From positions 1 through 61,157 of the forward strand of contig JAFWYN010000007.1 of the NCBI GenBank assembly GCA_017522685.1: a DNA stretch of 61,157 nt. Reading direction: 5' to 3'. Every line of letters starts with the position of its first letter. The stretch's first letter is position 1. The notes below the pieces were generated by a model. It ran no database searches. It was given only the letters and a program-made list of their open reading frames with translations, and was not told the DNA's origin. Below are positions 9,382 through 17,535 of the stretch, in pieces. The DNA is from Lachnospiraceae bacterium (lineage in GTDB: Bacteria > Bacillota_A > Clostridia > Lachnospirales > Lachnospiraceae). The position numbers and the translations under genes were made by a program.

Positions 9382-11364
9382 TTACACATCTCCCAACTCT
9401 TCCAGCTCAGTTTCGGCTTCCATCATACGTTCCAACAGACTTTCCTGTAAATGTTCTTCTTCATCCAAGGCATTTTGCAGCTCCATCAGCTTATGATAAT
9501 CGGATGCAAGTGCCGGATCCAGTAGCTGAAGCTTCAATTCATCCGCTTTTTCTTCGCTTTCAGCCAATTGTTTTTCATATTTTTCCAATTGTTTTAACAA
9601 ACGTGACTTTATCTTGCCCGGATTGTAGTATTCTTTTTTATTAAATACATCTTGCAAGGTAGGTGTAGCCGTTCCGGCAGTGGCATTCTTTCCGTTCTGC
9701 GCACCCGTAGTCACAGCTGAGTTGTTTGCTTTTGCCCTATCCTCCTGCTTCTGCTTCTCCACCAAATATTCCTCATAAGGATAGTCGTATTGCTTCACCG
9801 CATCCTTACCAAACTCCAGAATACCCGTAGCCACCTGCTTAATAAAATATCGGTCATGAGATACAAAAAGTACGGTTCCTTCAAACACCTGCAGCATCTG
9901 CTCCAGGGCCTGTTTGCCCATAATATCCATATGATTGGTAGGCTCATCCAAAATAAGCAAATTCGGCTTAGTCTGCATCATTTTACAAAGTGCCAGACGC
10001 ACCTTCTCCCCACCGGAAAGCTGTCCCATCAGCTTCTCCACATCCTCACCGGAAAACAGGAAGCTTCCCAAGGCGCTACGAACCTCTTCCCTTTTCATAT
10101 CCGGATAGACATCCCAGAAATTATCCAGTACACTCTGTTTCGGGTCCGCATCATCCACTACCGCCTTTTGCTGGTCGAAATAGCCGTACTCCACATTCTG
10201 ACCGATAGTAAAGCTTCCTCCCAAAGGCGGGATTAGTTCTACCAAGGTCTTTAGTAGGGTGGACTTGCCTTTGCCGTTTTCGCCCAAAATAGCCAGACGT
10301 TCCTTCTTACGCAGATGGAAGCTCACCTGACTCAACTCGCAGTCATAACCGATTTTCAGATTCTTGGCAATCAATACATCCGAATAGCTTTCCAATCTGG
10401 GCGTAAACATCATGTGGAAGGTCTTGGTATCAAATCTTCTGGGTTTTTCAATCTTCACCATATGTTCGATAGCCATTTGCTTCGAACGTGCAGCAGTCAC
10501 TTTCGTAGGCGTATTTTTCCACTTTTCAATCCACTCGGTCAGTCGCTGTATTTCCTTCTGCTGCAGTTCATAATCCTTTTCCTGCTTCGCCAGATCCTCT
10601 TCCTTACGCTTCAAAAAAGCTGTATAATTGCCCGGGTAACGTTTCATACGATGATATTCTATCTCATAAGTCACATCAATAATCCGATCCAAAAACATAC
10701 GGTCATGGGATACAATTACCACAGCCTTATCATAGCTTCTTAAATAATTCTCCAGCCACTCAATGGTTGGCAAATCCAAATGGTTGGTGGGCTCGTCCAA
10801 AAGCATGATATCCGGCCTGCTAAGAAGCAACTTAATAAAAGCCACCTTTGTCTGCTGGCCTCCTGAAAAGCTGCCTATGGGTCTTTGTAAATCCTCCAAG
10901 GGAAAGCCGAATTTTTGGAACATAACCTCCATATCCTGCTTCCAGCTATAGCCTCGTAGCGCCTCCATTTTCTTCTGCAAATGGTCGTATTCATAAAACA
11001 GGGACTGCTTCTCCCCTTCCTGCTGTAAAAGTGCCTCAATCTCAGCCATACGCTTTTCACAGGCAAACACCGGTGCAAAGGTTTTCTTAATTTCCTCCTC
11101 CACACTCACTTCCCCATCCGGGAAGCTAATCTGACGCAAGAAACCAATTTCCTGCTTCCCTGCCATCATAATACCGCACTCTTCATCACTATCCAGGTTG
11201 TTCATATGTATGTCACCTACAATCAGCTTTAACAGAGTGGTCTTGCCACAGCCGTTTCTTCCTACCACTGCAATCTTCTCATTGTCGTGTATTTCAAAAT
11301 TCACATCCTCTAAGATGGTATTGGCACCGTATTGTACCAATGCATGCTTTATCTGATATCTCAT
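9382..11364 (-). CDS. ABC-F family ATPase
   Basis: A soluble twin-ATPase protein of 660 residues of the kind that acts on ribosomes (translation factor or antibiotic resistance). Both cassettes are complete: Walker A GRNGCGKTT near 40 and GENGKGKST near 365, signatures FSGGQQTK and LSGGEKVR, and Walker B LLDEPTNHLD and LDEPTNHMD. The P-site tRNA interaction linker and a charged C-terminal coiled coil are present, and no membrane segment. The start is uncertain: ATG 11364 gives the family N-terminus but lacks a Shine-Dalgarno sequence, while in-frame TTG or GTG codons lie upstream up to 11415, across a hairpin. Subfamily and any resistance cannot be told from sequence alone. Confidence 0.9.
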   Translation of the reverse strand: MRYQIKHALVQYGANTILEDVNFEIHDNEKIAVVGRNGCGKTTLLKLIVGDIHMNNLDSDEECGIMMAGKQEIGFLRQISFPDGEVSVEEEIKKTFAPVFACEKRMAEIEALLQQEGEKQSLFYEYDHLQKKMEALRGYSWKQDMEVMFQKFGFPLEDLQRPIGSFSGGQQTKVAFIKLLLSRPDIMLLDEPTNHLDLPTIEWLENYLRSYDKAVVIVSHDRMFLDRIIDVTYEIEYHRMKRYPGNYTAFLKRKEEDLAKQEKDYELQQKEIQRLTEWIEKWKNTPTKVTAARSKQMAIEHMVKIEKPRRFDTKTFHMMFTPRLESYSDVLIAKNLKIGYDCELSQVSFHLRKKERLAILGENGKGKSTLLKTLVELIPPLGGSFTIGQNVEYGYFDQQKAVVDDADPKQSVLDNFWDVYPDMKREEVRSALGSFLFSGEDVEKLMGQLSGGEKVRLALCKMMQTKPNLLILDEPTNHMDIMGKQALEQMLQVFEGTVLFVSHDRYFIKQVATGILEFGKDAVKQYDYPYEEYLVEKQKQEDRAKANNSAVTTGAQNGKNATAGTATPTLQDVFNKKEYYNPGKIKSRLLKQLEKYEKQLAESEEKADELKLQLLDPALASDYHKLMELQNALDEEEHLQESLLERMMEAETELEELGDV

Positions 11365-11369
11365 AATAC

Positions 11370-11400
11370 TTAAAAAGGAGGACCCTTTCAATTTAGGGTC
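11370..11400 (-). terminator. Hairpin in the leader of the ABC-F gene
   Basis: Minus strand GGACCCT and AGGGTCC pair around a short A/T loop and are followed by TCCTTTTT. It lies after the stop of the membrane-protein gene and directly before the ABC-F start, so it can act as a terminator for the first or as an attenuator for the second. Confidence 0.6.
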
Positions 11401-11418
11401 CTTCCCATCCTCCACTTA

Positions 11419-11976
11419 TTAATATAGTTTCTTAGGCATCGGCGGATTCTGCTCTCTGCTACGCATTGCATATACACCGAATGCAACAAACACAAGTATG
11501 ATTGCTGTTTTTAAGGCCAGTCTCATAATCTCATGATTGCCCGCTACGATAGCATACATAGCAACATTTTCTTCCCAGGACATAGTCCATCCGGCAATCA
11601 GCTCTGTATTCTTACCAATCTGTTCCACCCGTAATGATGCCAAATTCGCCACACCTGATGTAGCAATAAAATAGGACAAATAGGCCATAACACCCAGTAG
11701 GATACCAAAGCCCATTCCCAACTGCTTCCCTTTCTTAATGCTTAACATAAGCAAAATATACATCGCACTAAAAATCAGGGTAGTTAGTATTGCTGCTCCG
11801 AAATGAATACTGTCAAAGGGCATCTGATAACCGCCGTTATAATCTGCAACATATGCTCTTATATAAAACTCCGGTGCCATTACTACGGAAAAGGTACCAA
11901 CCAAATATATTATTTGCAAAACCAAAGCCGCATTCAGCAATGCCATTGGTAATTTCTTCGGATTGTTCTGTTTCAT
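11419..11976 (-). CDS. Small four-helix membrane protein, function unknown
   Basis: A 185-residue integral membrane protein that I do not recognise. Four hydrophobic segments are visible at about 12-32, 60-80, 87-110 and 155-172. The C-terminus is polar with PPMPKKLY at the end. The start follows GAGGAAGATAAG. It lies upstream of the ABC-F gene on the same strand, separated only by the leader hairpin, so the two may be partly cotranscribed. Nothing in the sequence suggests a catalytic site. Confidence 0.75.
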   Translation of the reverse strand: MKQNNPKKLPMALLNAALVLQIIYLVGTFSVVMAPEFYIRAYVADYNGGYQMPFDSIHFGAAILTTLIFSAMYILLMLSIKKGKQLGMGFGILLGVMAYLSYFIATSGVANLASLRVEQIGKNTELIAGWTMSWEENVAMYAIVAGNHEIMRLALKTAIILVFVAFGVYAMRSREQNPPMPKKLY

Positions 11977-12138
11977 CTTATCTTCCTCGTTTCTTACAAA
12001 TGATTCCTATTCGATTATATCAGTGTTAGGGGGATTTTACAACATTCTTTTCTGAAACGCACTTTTCTGTTATTGCTTGTCAAACTCCGTGATTTTTACT
12101 ATGATATTATCAGGAATCAATATACAAAGGAGGCCTTT

Positions 12139-13320
12139 ATGGCAAGCAATACTACCATTTTACAAGATTCTTATCAACATAATCACATTGATGTCCTGGA
12201 CGGTATCCGTGCCATTGCCATCCTTATCGTGGTATGGTTTCATTTCTGGCAGCAATCCTGGCTCATGCCCATTGCCGGCGATTTTAATATTGACTGGATT
12301 CCCAGAAACGGTGCCCTGCTGGTGGATATGCTGATCCTTTTGTCCGGCTTCTGCCTCTTTCTGCCCTATGCACGCAGCATGGTATACGGAACGGTAGCCC
12401 CCTGTACAAAAAGCTTTTACAGGAAACGTATGGCACGAATCTTTCCTTCCTACTATTTTTCCGTATTTCTGGTACTGTTTCTGTTTGCCCTGCCTTTGGG
12501 TGAATATGCCGCCAAGGGGTTTATGTGGAAGGACTTATTGAGTCATATTTTCTTTGTTAATAATCTTTCCTACGACACTTTGGTAGCCACCAAACTAAAC
12601 GGCGTCTTATGGACGGTAGCTGTGGAGGTGCAGTTTTATCTAATCTTCCCTTTGCTGGCTAAATGGTTTCAAAAGAGGCCCATACTGACCTACTCCTGCA
12701 TGACTTTAATCGGACTGATTAGCAGTCATTTTATCAGCCAAAACTTTGTTACGCTGAATCAGGCACTCTATGTAAACCATACCCTGACCTTTTTCTCGGT
12801 CTTTGCCAATGGTATGCTGGGTGCATGGGCTTACATCTCTATAACTCATGATAAAAAGCCTGTAAAGGCCGAACAATTCTTATATATTTTAATGACACTG
12901 GCAGGCCTGGTACAATACAAAATCCTCTGCGACCACCACATAAGCTTTCCAAACGGTCAGCAGTGGCAGGTAAAGTACCGCTATGTACTGTCCTTGGTAT
13001 ATTTACTAATTCTCTTCGGAACCCTGATGGCACAGCAGTACTTCCGTTTCTTCTTAGGAAACAGACTCATGAAGTTCCTGGCTACCATTTCCTTTAACCT
13101 TTATATCTGGCACCAATATATCGCCGTAAAGCTGAAGGAATTCCGAATCCCCTACTGGGAAGGCGACATACCGCCCAATCAACTGGGGGACAAGCCCTGG
13201 ATGTGGAAATATATGTTGCTTTGCATTGCTGTTTCTTTCACAGTGGCTATAATAACCACTTACCTGATTGAAAAACCGATCTCAAAACTGATTTTGAGAC
13301 GATATGATAAGTCGAAATAG
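12139..13320 (+). CDS. Membrane acyltransferase (acyltransferase 3 family)
   Basis: A 393-residue polytopic membrane protein of the family that O-acylates sugars, lipids or cell-wall polymers (OafA/WecH type). The family opening is clear: DVLDGIRAIAILIVVWFHF, with the conserved histidine near the end of TM1, then RNGALLVDMLILLSGF and YRKRMARIFPSYY. About ten hydrophobic segments follow, and the end ITTYLIEKPISKLI matches the family tail. Start 12139 is chosen over a TTG 66 bases upstream because AAAGGAGG precedes it at ideal spacing. It is monocistronic and ends at a strong hairpin. The acceptor is unknown. Confidence 0.92.
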   Translation: MASNTTILQDSYQHNHIDVLDGIRAIAILIVVWFHFWQQSWLMPIAGDFNIDWIPRNGALLVDMLILLSGFCLFLPYARSMVYGTVAPCTKSFYRKRMARIFPSYYFSVFLVLFLFALPLGEYAAKGFMWKDLLSHIFFVNNLSYDTLVATKLNGVLWTVAVEVQFYLIFPLLAKWFQKRPILTYSCMTLIGLISSHFISQNFVTLNQALYVNHTLTFFSVFANGMLGAWAYISITHDKKPVKAEQFLYILMTLAGLVQYKILCDHHISFPNGQQWQVKYRYVLSLVYLLILFGTLMAQQYFRFFLGNRLMKFLATISFNLYIWHQYIAVKLKEFRIPYWEGDIPPNQLGDKPWMWKYMLLCIAVSFTVAIITTYLIEKPISKLILRRYDKSK

Positions 13321-13325
13321 AAAAG

Positions 13326-13360
13326 AATACCAGCCACGGCTTCCCCTGTTGGCTGGTATT
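13326..13360. terminator. Bidirectional terminator
   Basis: AATACCAGCC (13326-13335) pairs with GGCTGGTATT (13351-13360) between convergent genes, with A/T-rich flanks. Confidence 0.75.
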
Positions 13361-13366
13361 ATTCAT

Positions 13367-13801
13367 TTACAAATATTGTCTCAAATCCTTGCCAAGCTTT
13401 TCTTCGATTTCGATCAGCTTGCTGCAAATCGCCTTTGATTGCTCATCTGCAGCCTTATACTGATTCAGATAGCGGTTTAAGGTCTTTACCCCCATGTTGC
13501 AGCCATCAGTAATTAAGTCCGCTACGGTAGCATCGCTGTTATCCATAGCCAGCTTCATATTGGTCTTCATCCAGGACATCCCCTTTGCCACAGGGCTGGG
13601 ATCCTTTTCACAGGCATTATGCTCCTGTAACACACTGCAAATATCATTCTCCAGATTTTCATGATGTGCCTTACTTTTCTGCAGCAATTCCTTCATCTGG
13701 GAATCACACACCTTCTCCAACACCTCATCAATAGAGGAAATACCCATCTTGGTACCTGCATCACATTCTTTCAATAACTTCACGGTATCCTGATATTCCA
13801 T
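13367..13801 (-). CDS. Ferritin-like four-helix protein, DUF2383/spore-coat-like
   Basis: An all-helical 144-residue protein resembling the DUF2383-type or coat-protein ferritin-like families seen in Lachnospiraceae. Helices carry DAGTKMGISSIDEVLEKV, a central KAHHENLENDI, and C-terminal KLIEIEEKLGKDLRQYL. The classical iron-binding EXXH pairs of ferritin are not clear, so metal binding is unproven. No signal peptide. AAGGAGTG sits before the ATG but is enclosed in the hairpin at 13802-13837, so translation may depend on whether the hairpin forms. Confidence 0.7.
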   Translation of the reverse strand: MEYQDTVKLLKECDAGTKMGISSIDEVLEKVCDSQMKELLQKSKAHHENLENDICSVLQEHNACEKDPSPVAKGMSWMKTNMKLAMDNSDATVADLITDGCNMGVKTLNRYLNQYKAADEQSKAICSKLIEIEEKLGKDLRQYL

Positions 13802-13837
13802 AAAAACACTCCTTCCAAAATAACTTTTAGAAGGAGT
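13802..13837 (-). terminator. Terminator hairpin overlapping a ribosome binding site
   Basis: Minus strand ACTCCTTC (13837-13830) pairs with GAAGGAGT (13815-13808) and is followed by GTTTTT and then the ATG of the ferritin-like gene. It looks like the terminator of the upstream lipoprotein gene and at the same time it hides the downstream Shine-Dalgarno. Confidence 0.65.
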
Positions 13838-13861
13838 ATTCCCGGATTTATATCATTTTAT

Positions 13862-15514
13862 TCAATAGGAATATTCTTTATCCCGGATATTATCATCCGA
13901 TATATATTCCGCTTTTATCGGTTTTCCCATATCATCATAATAATAGTGCATTTCATAACCCGGCATATATTTAATAAGCTCTATGCAGACTCCCTGTTCA
14001 TTATATTTATATTCGTACTCATAACCCGGCATATATTTAATAAGCTCTATGCAGACTCCCTGTTCATTATATTTATATTCGTACCATATATCGCATCCCC
14101 ACACATTACCACGGATAGTCTCCTTCACCAATTGTCCCTTCTCATCATATTCGAGAATATATTCATACTTATCAGTTTGATAACAATCCACACCATTAGA
14201 ATATGAATAATAGTAATACTCATAAACCATCTGCTCTTTTCTGTCATCTATAACGATACATCGTAAAGCCGGCTCACTATAGGTTTCCTGCTCATCGCCC
14301 ATATACTCTTTATATTCATCAAAATACTGATAAAACTTAAGAATCTCATCCTCCTCAGCCATAAACAGCGCTTCCATATCATCTTCTGTATCTTCACTTT
14401 CGCAAGCTGCCACGCCTTGAATCATTATATCGTATATTTCACGTTTCTCTCTGTCTTCCTTAACAAAGAAAACTCTGTCTCCGGCTTTTTTCCCAATCAG
14501 TTCTTTGTAAAGGGATATGATGTTCTCCATGGACAGGATTTCTCCATCCAATGAATCAAGTCCATCCATCACACCTAAATCCAAAATCCATTCTTCCTCT
14601 GAATGTTCTTCATAGCTTTTGGCATCAAGGGTATTAGCCTCTCTTACTTCTGCCACTATGGTATCCCCGTATTTTACGGCCTTATTGATTTCCTTTATAG
14701 TGAATTGATAATAGAAACCGTCCTCATAGTAGTCATTCTCTGACTGGAATTGGTCTCCTATGGTTTTTCCCAGAATCTTTTTAAGCTCCAAATCTCCCTG
14801 TCTTAAACTACAATGACCATCTTCATCAACTGCAAAGAATACATTCGTATTAAGAAGATGCAAGGGCAACTGACCGGTATGTACCTTCTCTCCATCACAG
14901 GTGTCTACTCCGTAATGTGTCATACTGTAATCTGTCAGAATCTTATCCCCATATTCGACTATATCCGGATTCTGACTTTTCACTTCCACGATAGTATATT
15001 CATAACCGTAACGCCCGTCCCCTCCTTCATACCAAAGGGTAAAGGTATCGCCCACCGTTTTACCGATGACTTCTTTCACCTGTTTCATAGCAGCTTCTTC
15101 CGAAGCATCAAATTCATTCTGAAACTGTTTAGATGTGGTAGCCACCTGAAACTCCTGCATACCGGTGTATTCCCACTGCAATTCCTGTGTTGTTTTCGTA
15201 TAGGTAACACTTACCTTATCACCATATTCGATGACCTTGGGCGGCAAGGATTCCTGCGCTTCCGGCGTGGGAGTTGCCGTTGGTTCAGGAGTCATAGTAA
15301 GTGTGGGTGCCGGCGTAGCGGTAGGGGTGGGTGTTGCTGTCTCCTTCGGTTCATGTGTTGCCTGTACCGGCGCTTCTGTAGTCTGAATCTCCACTTCTAC
15401 GCTTTCTTCTGTTCTGTCTTCTTTCTCAGTTTCCATACTGTTCCCACAGCCGTACATAACGCACATTAGACTTAATATTAAACACAGAATCCATAGCTTT
15501 TGCATTCTTTTCAT
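13862..15514 (-). CDS. Lipoprotein with FKBP/trigger-factor-like repeats and C-terminal YD-type repeats
   Basis: A surface lipoprotein of 550 residues. Signal peptide with lipobox MYGC (Cys23), then a Thr/Pro spacer (about 55-90). Three units resemble the PPIase domain of trigger factor: each begins with a (I/V)xYGDxI strand and ends with IGKxxGDxF and a final YTI-type strand. The isomerase active-site aromatics are not obvious, so these are probably binding rather than catalytic folds. The C-terminus has short tyrosine-rich YEYKYNEQG repeats akin to YD/RHS repeats, including one exact 22-residue duplication. Start ATG follows AGAGGGGAG. It is the downstream paralogue of the next gene. Confidence 0.75.
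   Translation of the reverse strand: MKRMQKLWILCLILSLMCVMYGCGNSMETEKEDRTEESVEVEIQTTEAPVQATHEPKETATPTPTATPAPTLTMTPEPTATPTPEAQESLPPKVIEYGDKVSVTYTKTTQELQWEYTGMQEFQVATTSKQFQNEFDASEEAAMKQVKEVIGKTVGDTFTLWYEGGDGRYGYEYTIVEVKSQNPDIVEYGDKILTDYSMTHYGVDTCDGEKVHTGQLPLHLLNTNVFFAVDEDGHCSLRQGDLELKKILGKTIGDQFQSENDYYEDGFYYQFTIKEINKAVKYGDTIVAEVREANTLDAKSYEEHSEEEWILDLGVMDGLDSLDGEILSMENIISLYKELIGKKAGDRVFFVKEDREKREIYDIMIQGVAACESEDTEDDMEALFMAEEDEILKFYQYFDEYKEYMGDEQETYSEPALRCIVIDDRKEQMVYEYYYYSYSNGVDCYQTDKYEYILEYDEKGQLVKETIRGNVWGCDIWYEYKYNEQGVCIELIKYMPGYEYEYKYNEQGVCIELIKYMPGYEMHYYYDDMGKPIKAEYISDDNIRDKEYSY
13953..14084. repeat. Perfect 66-bp tandem duplication inside the lipoprotein gene
   Basis: Bases 13953-14018 are repeated exactly at 14019-14084. 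The unit is a multiple of three and adds 22 residues to the YD-type repeat region, so the frame is kept. Perfect identity implies a recent event or an actively varying tract. Confidence 0.95.
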
Positions 15515-15559
15515 TTTATTATCTCCCCTCTGATTCTCTATTACTTATTAACAGCAAAA

Positions 15560-15591
15560 GATGCAGGTAATCATCTTATTATTCATGCATC
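15560..15591 (-). terminator. Hairpin terminator of the second FKBP-like lipoprotein gene
   Basis: The minus strand reads GATGCATGA... closing with ...TACCTGCATC and then TTTTGC. It overlaps the end of the coding region by two bases. Confidence 0.55.
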
Positions 15592-17407
15592 AATAATGCG
15601 TTTCGATTAAAAATCCCCACTCATCATATTCCCTAGCGTCACTCTCACTCTCCCTTACCATTCCGTTTGCATCATAATAGGTTCTTTTATAATATTGGGG
15701 ACGTGACGGATCATATTCGTAAACAGTTAGATTTCCATTATATATATGTTCTTCCCTAATCAACCGGCCATTTTCATTATAATATGCATAGTCTACCATC
15801 TCATTTTCGTATCCCACATAATCTTTCTTCTCTTCCGTACAAATACCCTGTTCGTTGTATTGATATGTAGTAATATCATATACTTGAAACACCCCTTCAT
15901 CATCCAGATACCCATTAACACGCTCTATACAGTTTCCGGCTGCATCATACTGATACTCAACAATGTTATAGCTCATCCCTCCATCTCCAAGCCAGTCTTG
16001 TTTATTAATCTCTTTTATGACTCTGCCTTCTGCATCATATTCTCTCTCTATGCCATGTACATATTCCAAAGCGTACTTTTGATCATAATAATCACAATAA
16101 TACTCATAAGTCATATAATTCTCCGGATGTTCCGCCATGATATGAACCACCTTCGGTGTCCAACCACCATTTGAATATCCATTCTCTCCGGGAGATTCCA
16201 TAATAAAAGTAATGTCTTTTTCATCAGCCAGCATGAGTGCTTTCAGTCCCGCTGTTTCATGATCTTCCTCTGTCTTTTCACCGGGCTTCACTGAAAGAAT
16301 TTCCATACTGTAAATCTCAGCTTCTCCATAATAGCCATCTTCTTCAAACAGAGAAATCTCCACAGTATCTCCTACTGTTTTGCCAAGCAGCTTCTGAAAT
16401 ACAATCCGACCTTCTTCTATCTCATGCCATTCCACCTCCGGACCTGTTAGCTTAAATTCAAAGGTACTTTCTTCATCTGTGACACCTGCATATTCTAAAT
16501 ACACTTCCCTCACCTCTGTTTTTATGGTATCTCCATATTTTATTGCTTTGCTGATACCGTGAATTCTATATTTGTAGTGATGGGTCCATTCATAGGATGA
16601 CTTTACCAAATCAAAGCTATGGCCTATTCCTTTACCCAATAACTCATTAATGTAATAGTCCGCATCTTCTAAATAATATCCTTCCTCTCCTTGGGCTAAA
16701 AATTCATCATTGTTCACCAAACGAAGTACCTGATTACCGGTATGTATGATGACACCTTCTCCGGTATCCACTCCGAAACCACGCATCGCATAAGAGGTAT
16801 AGATTTGGTCACCATACTCGATTTTATCTGCATTCTTGCTCTCCACATATACTATTGTATGTTCATAACCGTGGAAACCACCATCCTCTTCAACCCAAAT
16901 GGTAAAGGTATCTCCGGCAGTCTTACCGATAGCCTTTTCAATATTCTGCTCAGTGATTTCTTCCGACTTATTCTGAAACTGTTTCGATGCAGTGCTCACC
17001 ACAAATTCCTGACTGCAAGAGTATTTCCAGCTTTCAGTACCATACATCTTTTTATCATAAGATATTGTAATAATATCCCCATACTCTATCTCTTTGGGCG
17101 GTAGCGGTTCCTGTGGCTCCGGTGTAGGAGTAACTGTTGGCTCCGGCGTGGGCGCAACCGTTGCTTCCGGCATTGGAATCCCGGTCGGCGTAGGTGTTGG
17201 TGAAGCCGTAGGTACCGACGTGTAAGCGGGATCCGGTGTGGGCGCAGGCATTTCCGGTGCCGGCGTTTCCTGTGCCTGTTCTATCGAAGACTGAGACTCC
17301 TCTTTCTCTGTACGTTCTTCTTCCTTACTCTCACCGCAACCTGCTATAGTCCCGATTAATATAATTACTAAGAACATCGTTATTATTTTTCGTATATTGC
17401 TTCTCAT
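15590..17407 (-). CDS. Paralogous FKBP-like/YD-repeat lipoprotein
   Basis: A surface lipoprotein of 605 residues with the same layout as the gene at 13862: lipobox TIAGC (Cys24), long Pro/Thr/Ala spacer (about 45-95), three FKBP/trigger-factor-like units (IEYGDIITISYDK, IEYGDQIYTSYAM, IKYGDTIKTEVRE), and at least five YD-like repeats (EREYDAEGRVIKE, VEYQYDAAGNCIE, TTYQYNEQGICTE). Start 17407 is preferred to the ATG at 17425 because AAAGGG stands before it. The two paralogues are tandem, separated by a hairpin, suggesting local duplication followed by divergence. Similar spacers hint at presentation away from the membrane. The partner is unknown. Confidence 0.75.
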   Translation of the reverse strand: MRSNIRKIITMFLVIILIGTIAGCGESKEEERTEKEESQSSIEQAQETPAPEMPAPTPDPAYTSVPTASPTPTPTGIPMPEATVAPTPEPTVTPTPEPQEPLPPKEIEYGDIITISYDKKMYGTESWKYSCSQEFVVSTASKQFQNKSEEITEQNIEKAIGKTAGDTFTIWVEEDGGFHGYEHTIVYVESKNADKIEYGDQIYTSYAMRGFGVDTGEGVIIHTGNQVLRLVNNDEFLAQGEEGYYLEDADYYINELLGKGIGHSFDLVKSSYEWTHHYKYRIHGISKAIKYGDTIKTEVREVYLEYAGVTDEESTFEFKLTGPEVEWHEIEEGRIVFQKLLGKTVGDTVEISLFEEDGYYGEAEIYSMEILSVKPGEKTEEDHETAGLKALMLADEKDITFIMESPGENGYSNGGWTPKVVHIMAEHPENYMTYEYYCDYYDQKYALEYVHGIEREYDAEGRVIKEINKQDWLGDGGMSYNIVEYQYDAAGNCIERVNGYLDDEGVFQVYDITTYQYNEQGICTEEKKDYVGYENEMVDYAYYNENGRLIREEHIYNGNLTVYEYDPSRPQYYKRTYYDANGMVRESESDAREYDEWGFLIETHY

Positions 17408-17461
17408 ATATATTCCCTTTCTCATAAGTGCAATTCATTATCCCTGCCCATTAAATCAAAC

Positions 17462-17491
17462 GATGCAGGTAAGCATCTGCCTACCTGCATC
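17462..17491 (-). terminator. Hairpin terminator of the transglutaminase-like lipoprotein gene
   Basis: GATGCAGGTA (17462-17471) pairs with TACCTGCATC (17482-17491). The same GATGCAGGTA stem recurs at the end of the next lipoprotein gene (15560-15591). Confidence 0.6.
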
Positions 17492-17535
17492 TTATCACTC
17501 GGGGTTACGTTTGTCAACCTTTATTTTGTTTTTCA

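Noticed and set aside
14813..15469. 218-codon plus-strand ORF antisense to the lipoprotein gene
   Set aside because: A shadow of the lipoprotein reading frame with low-complexity Cys/Arg/Phe content.
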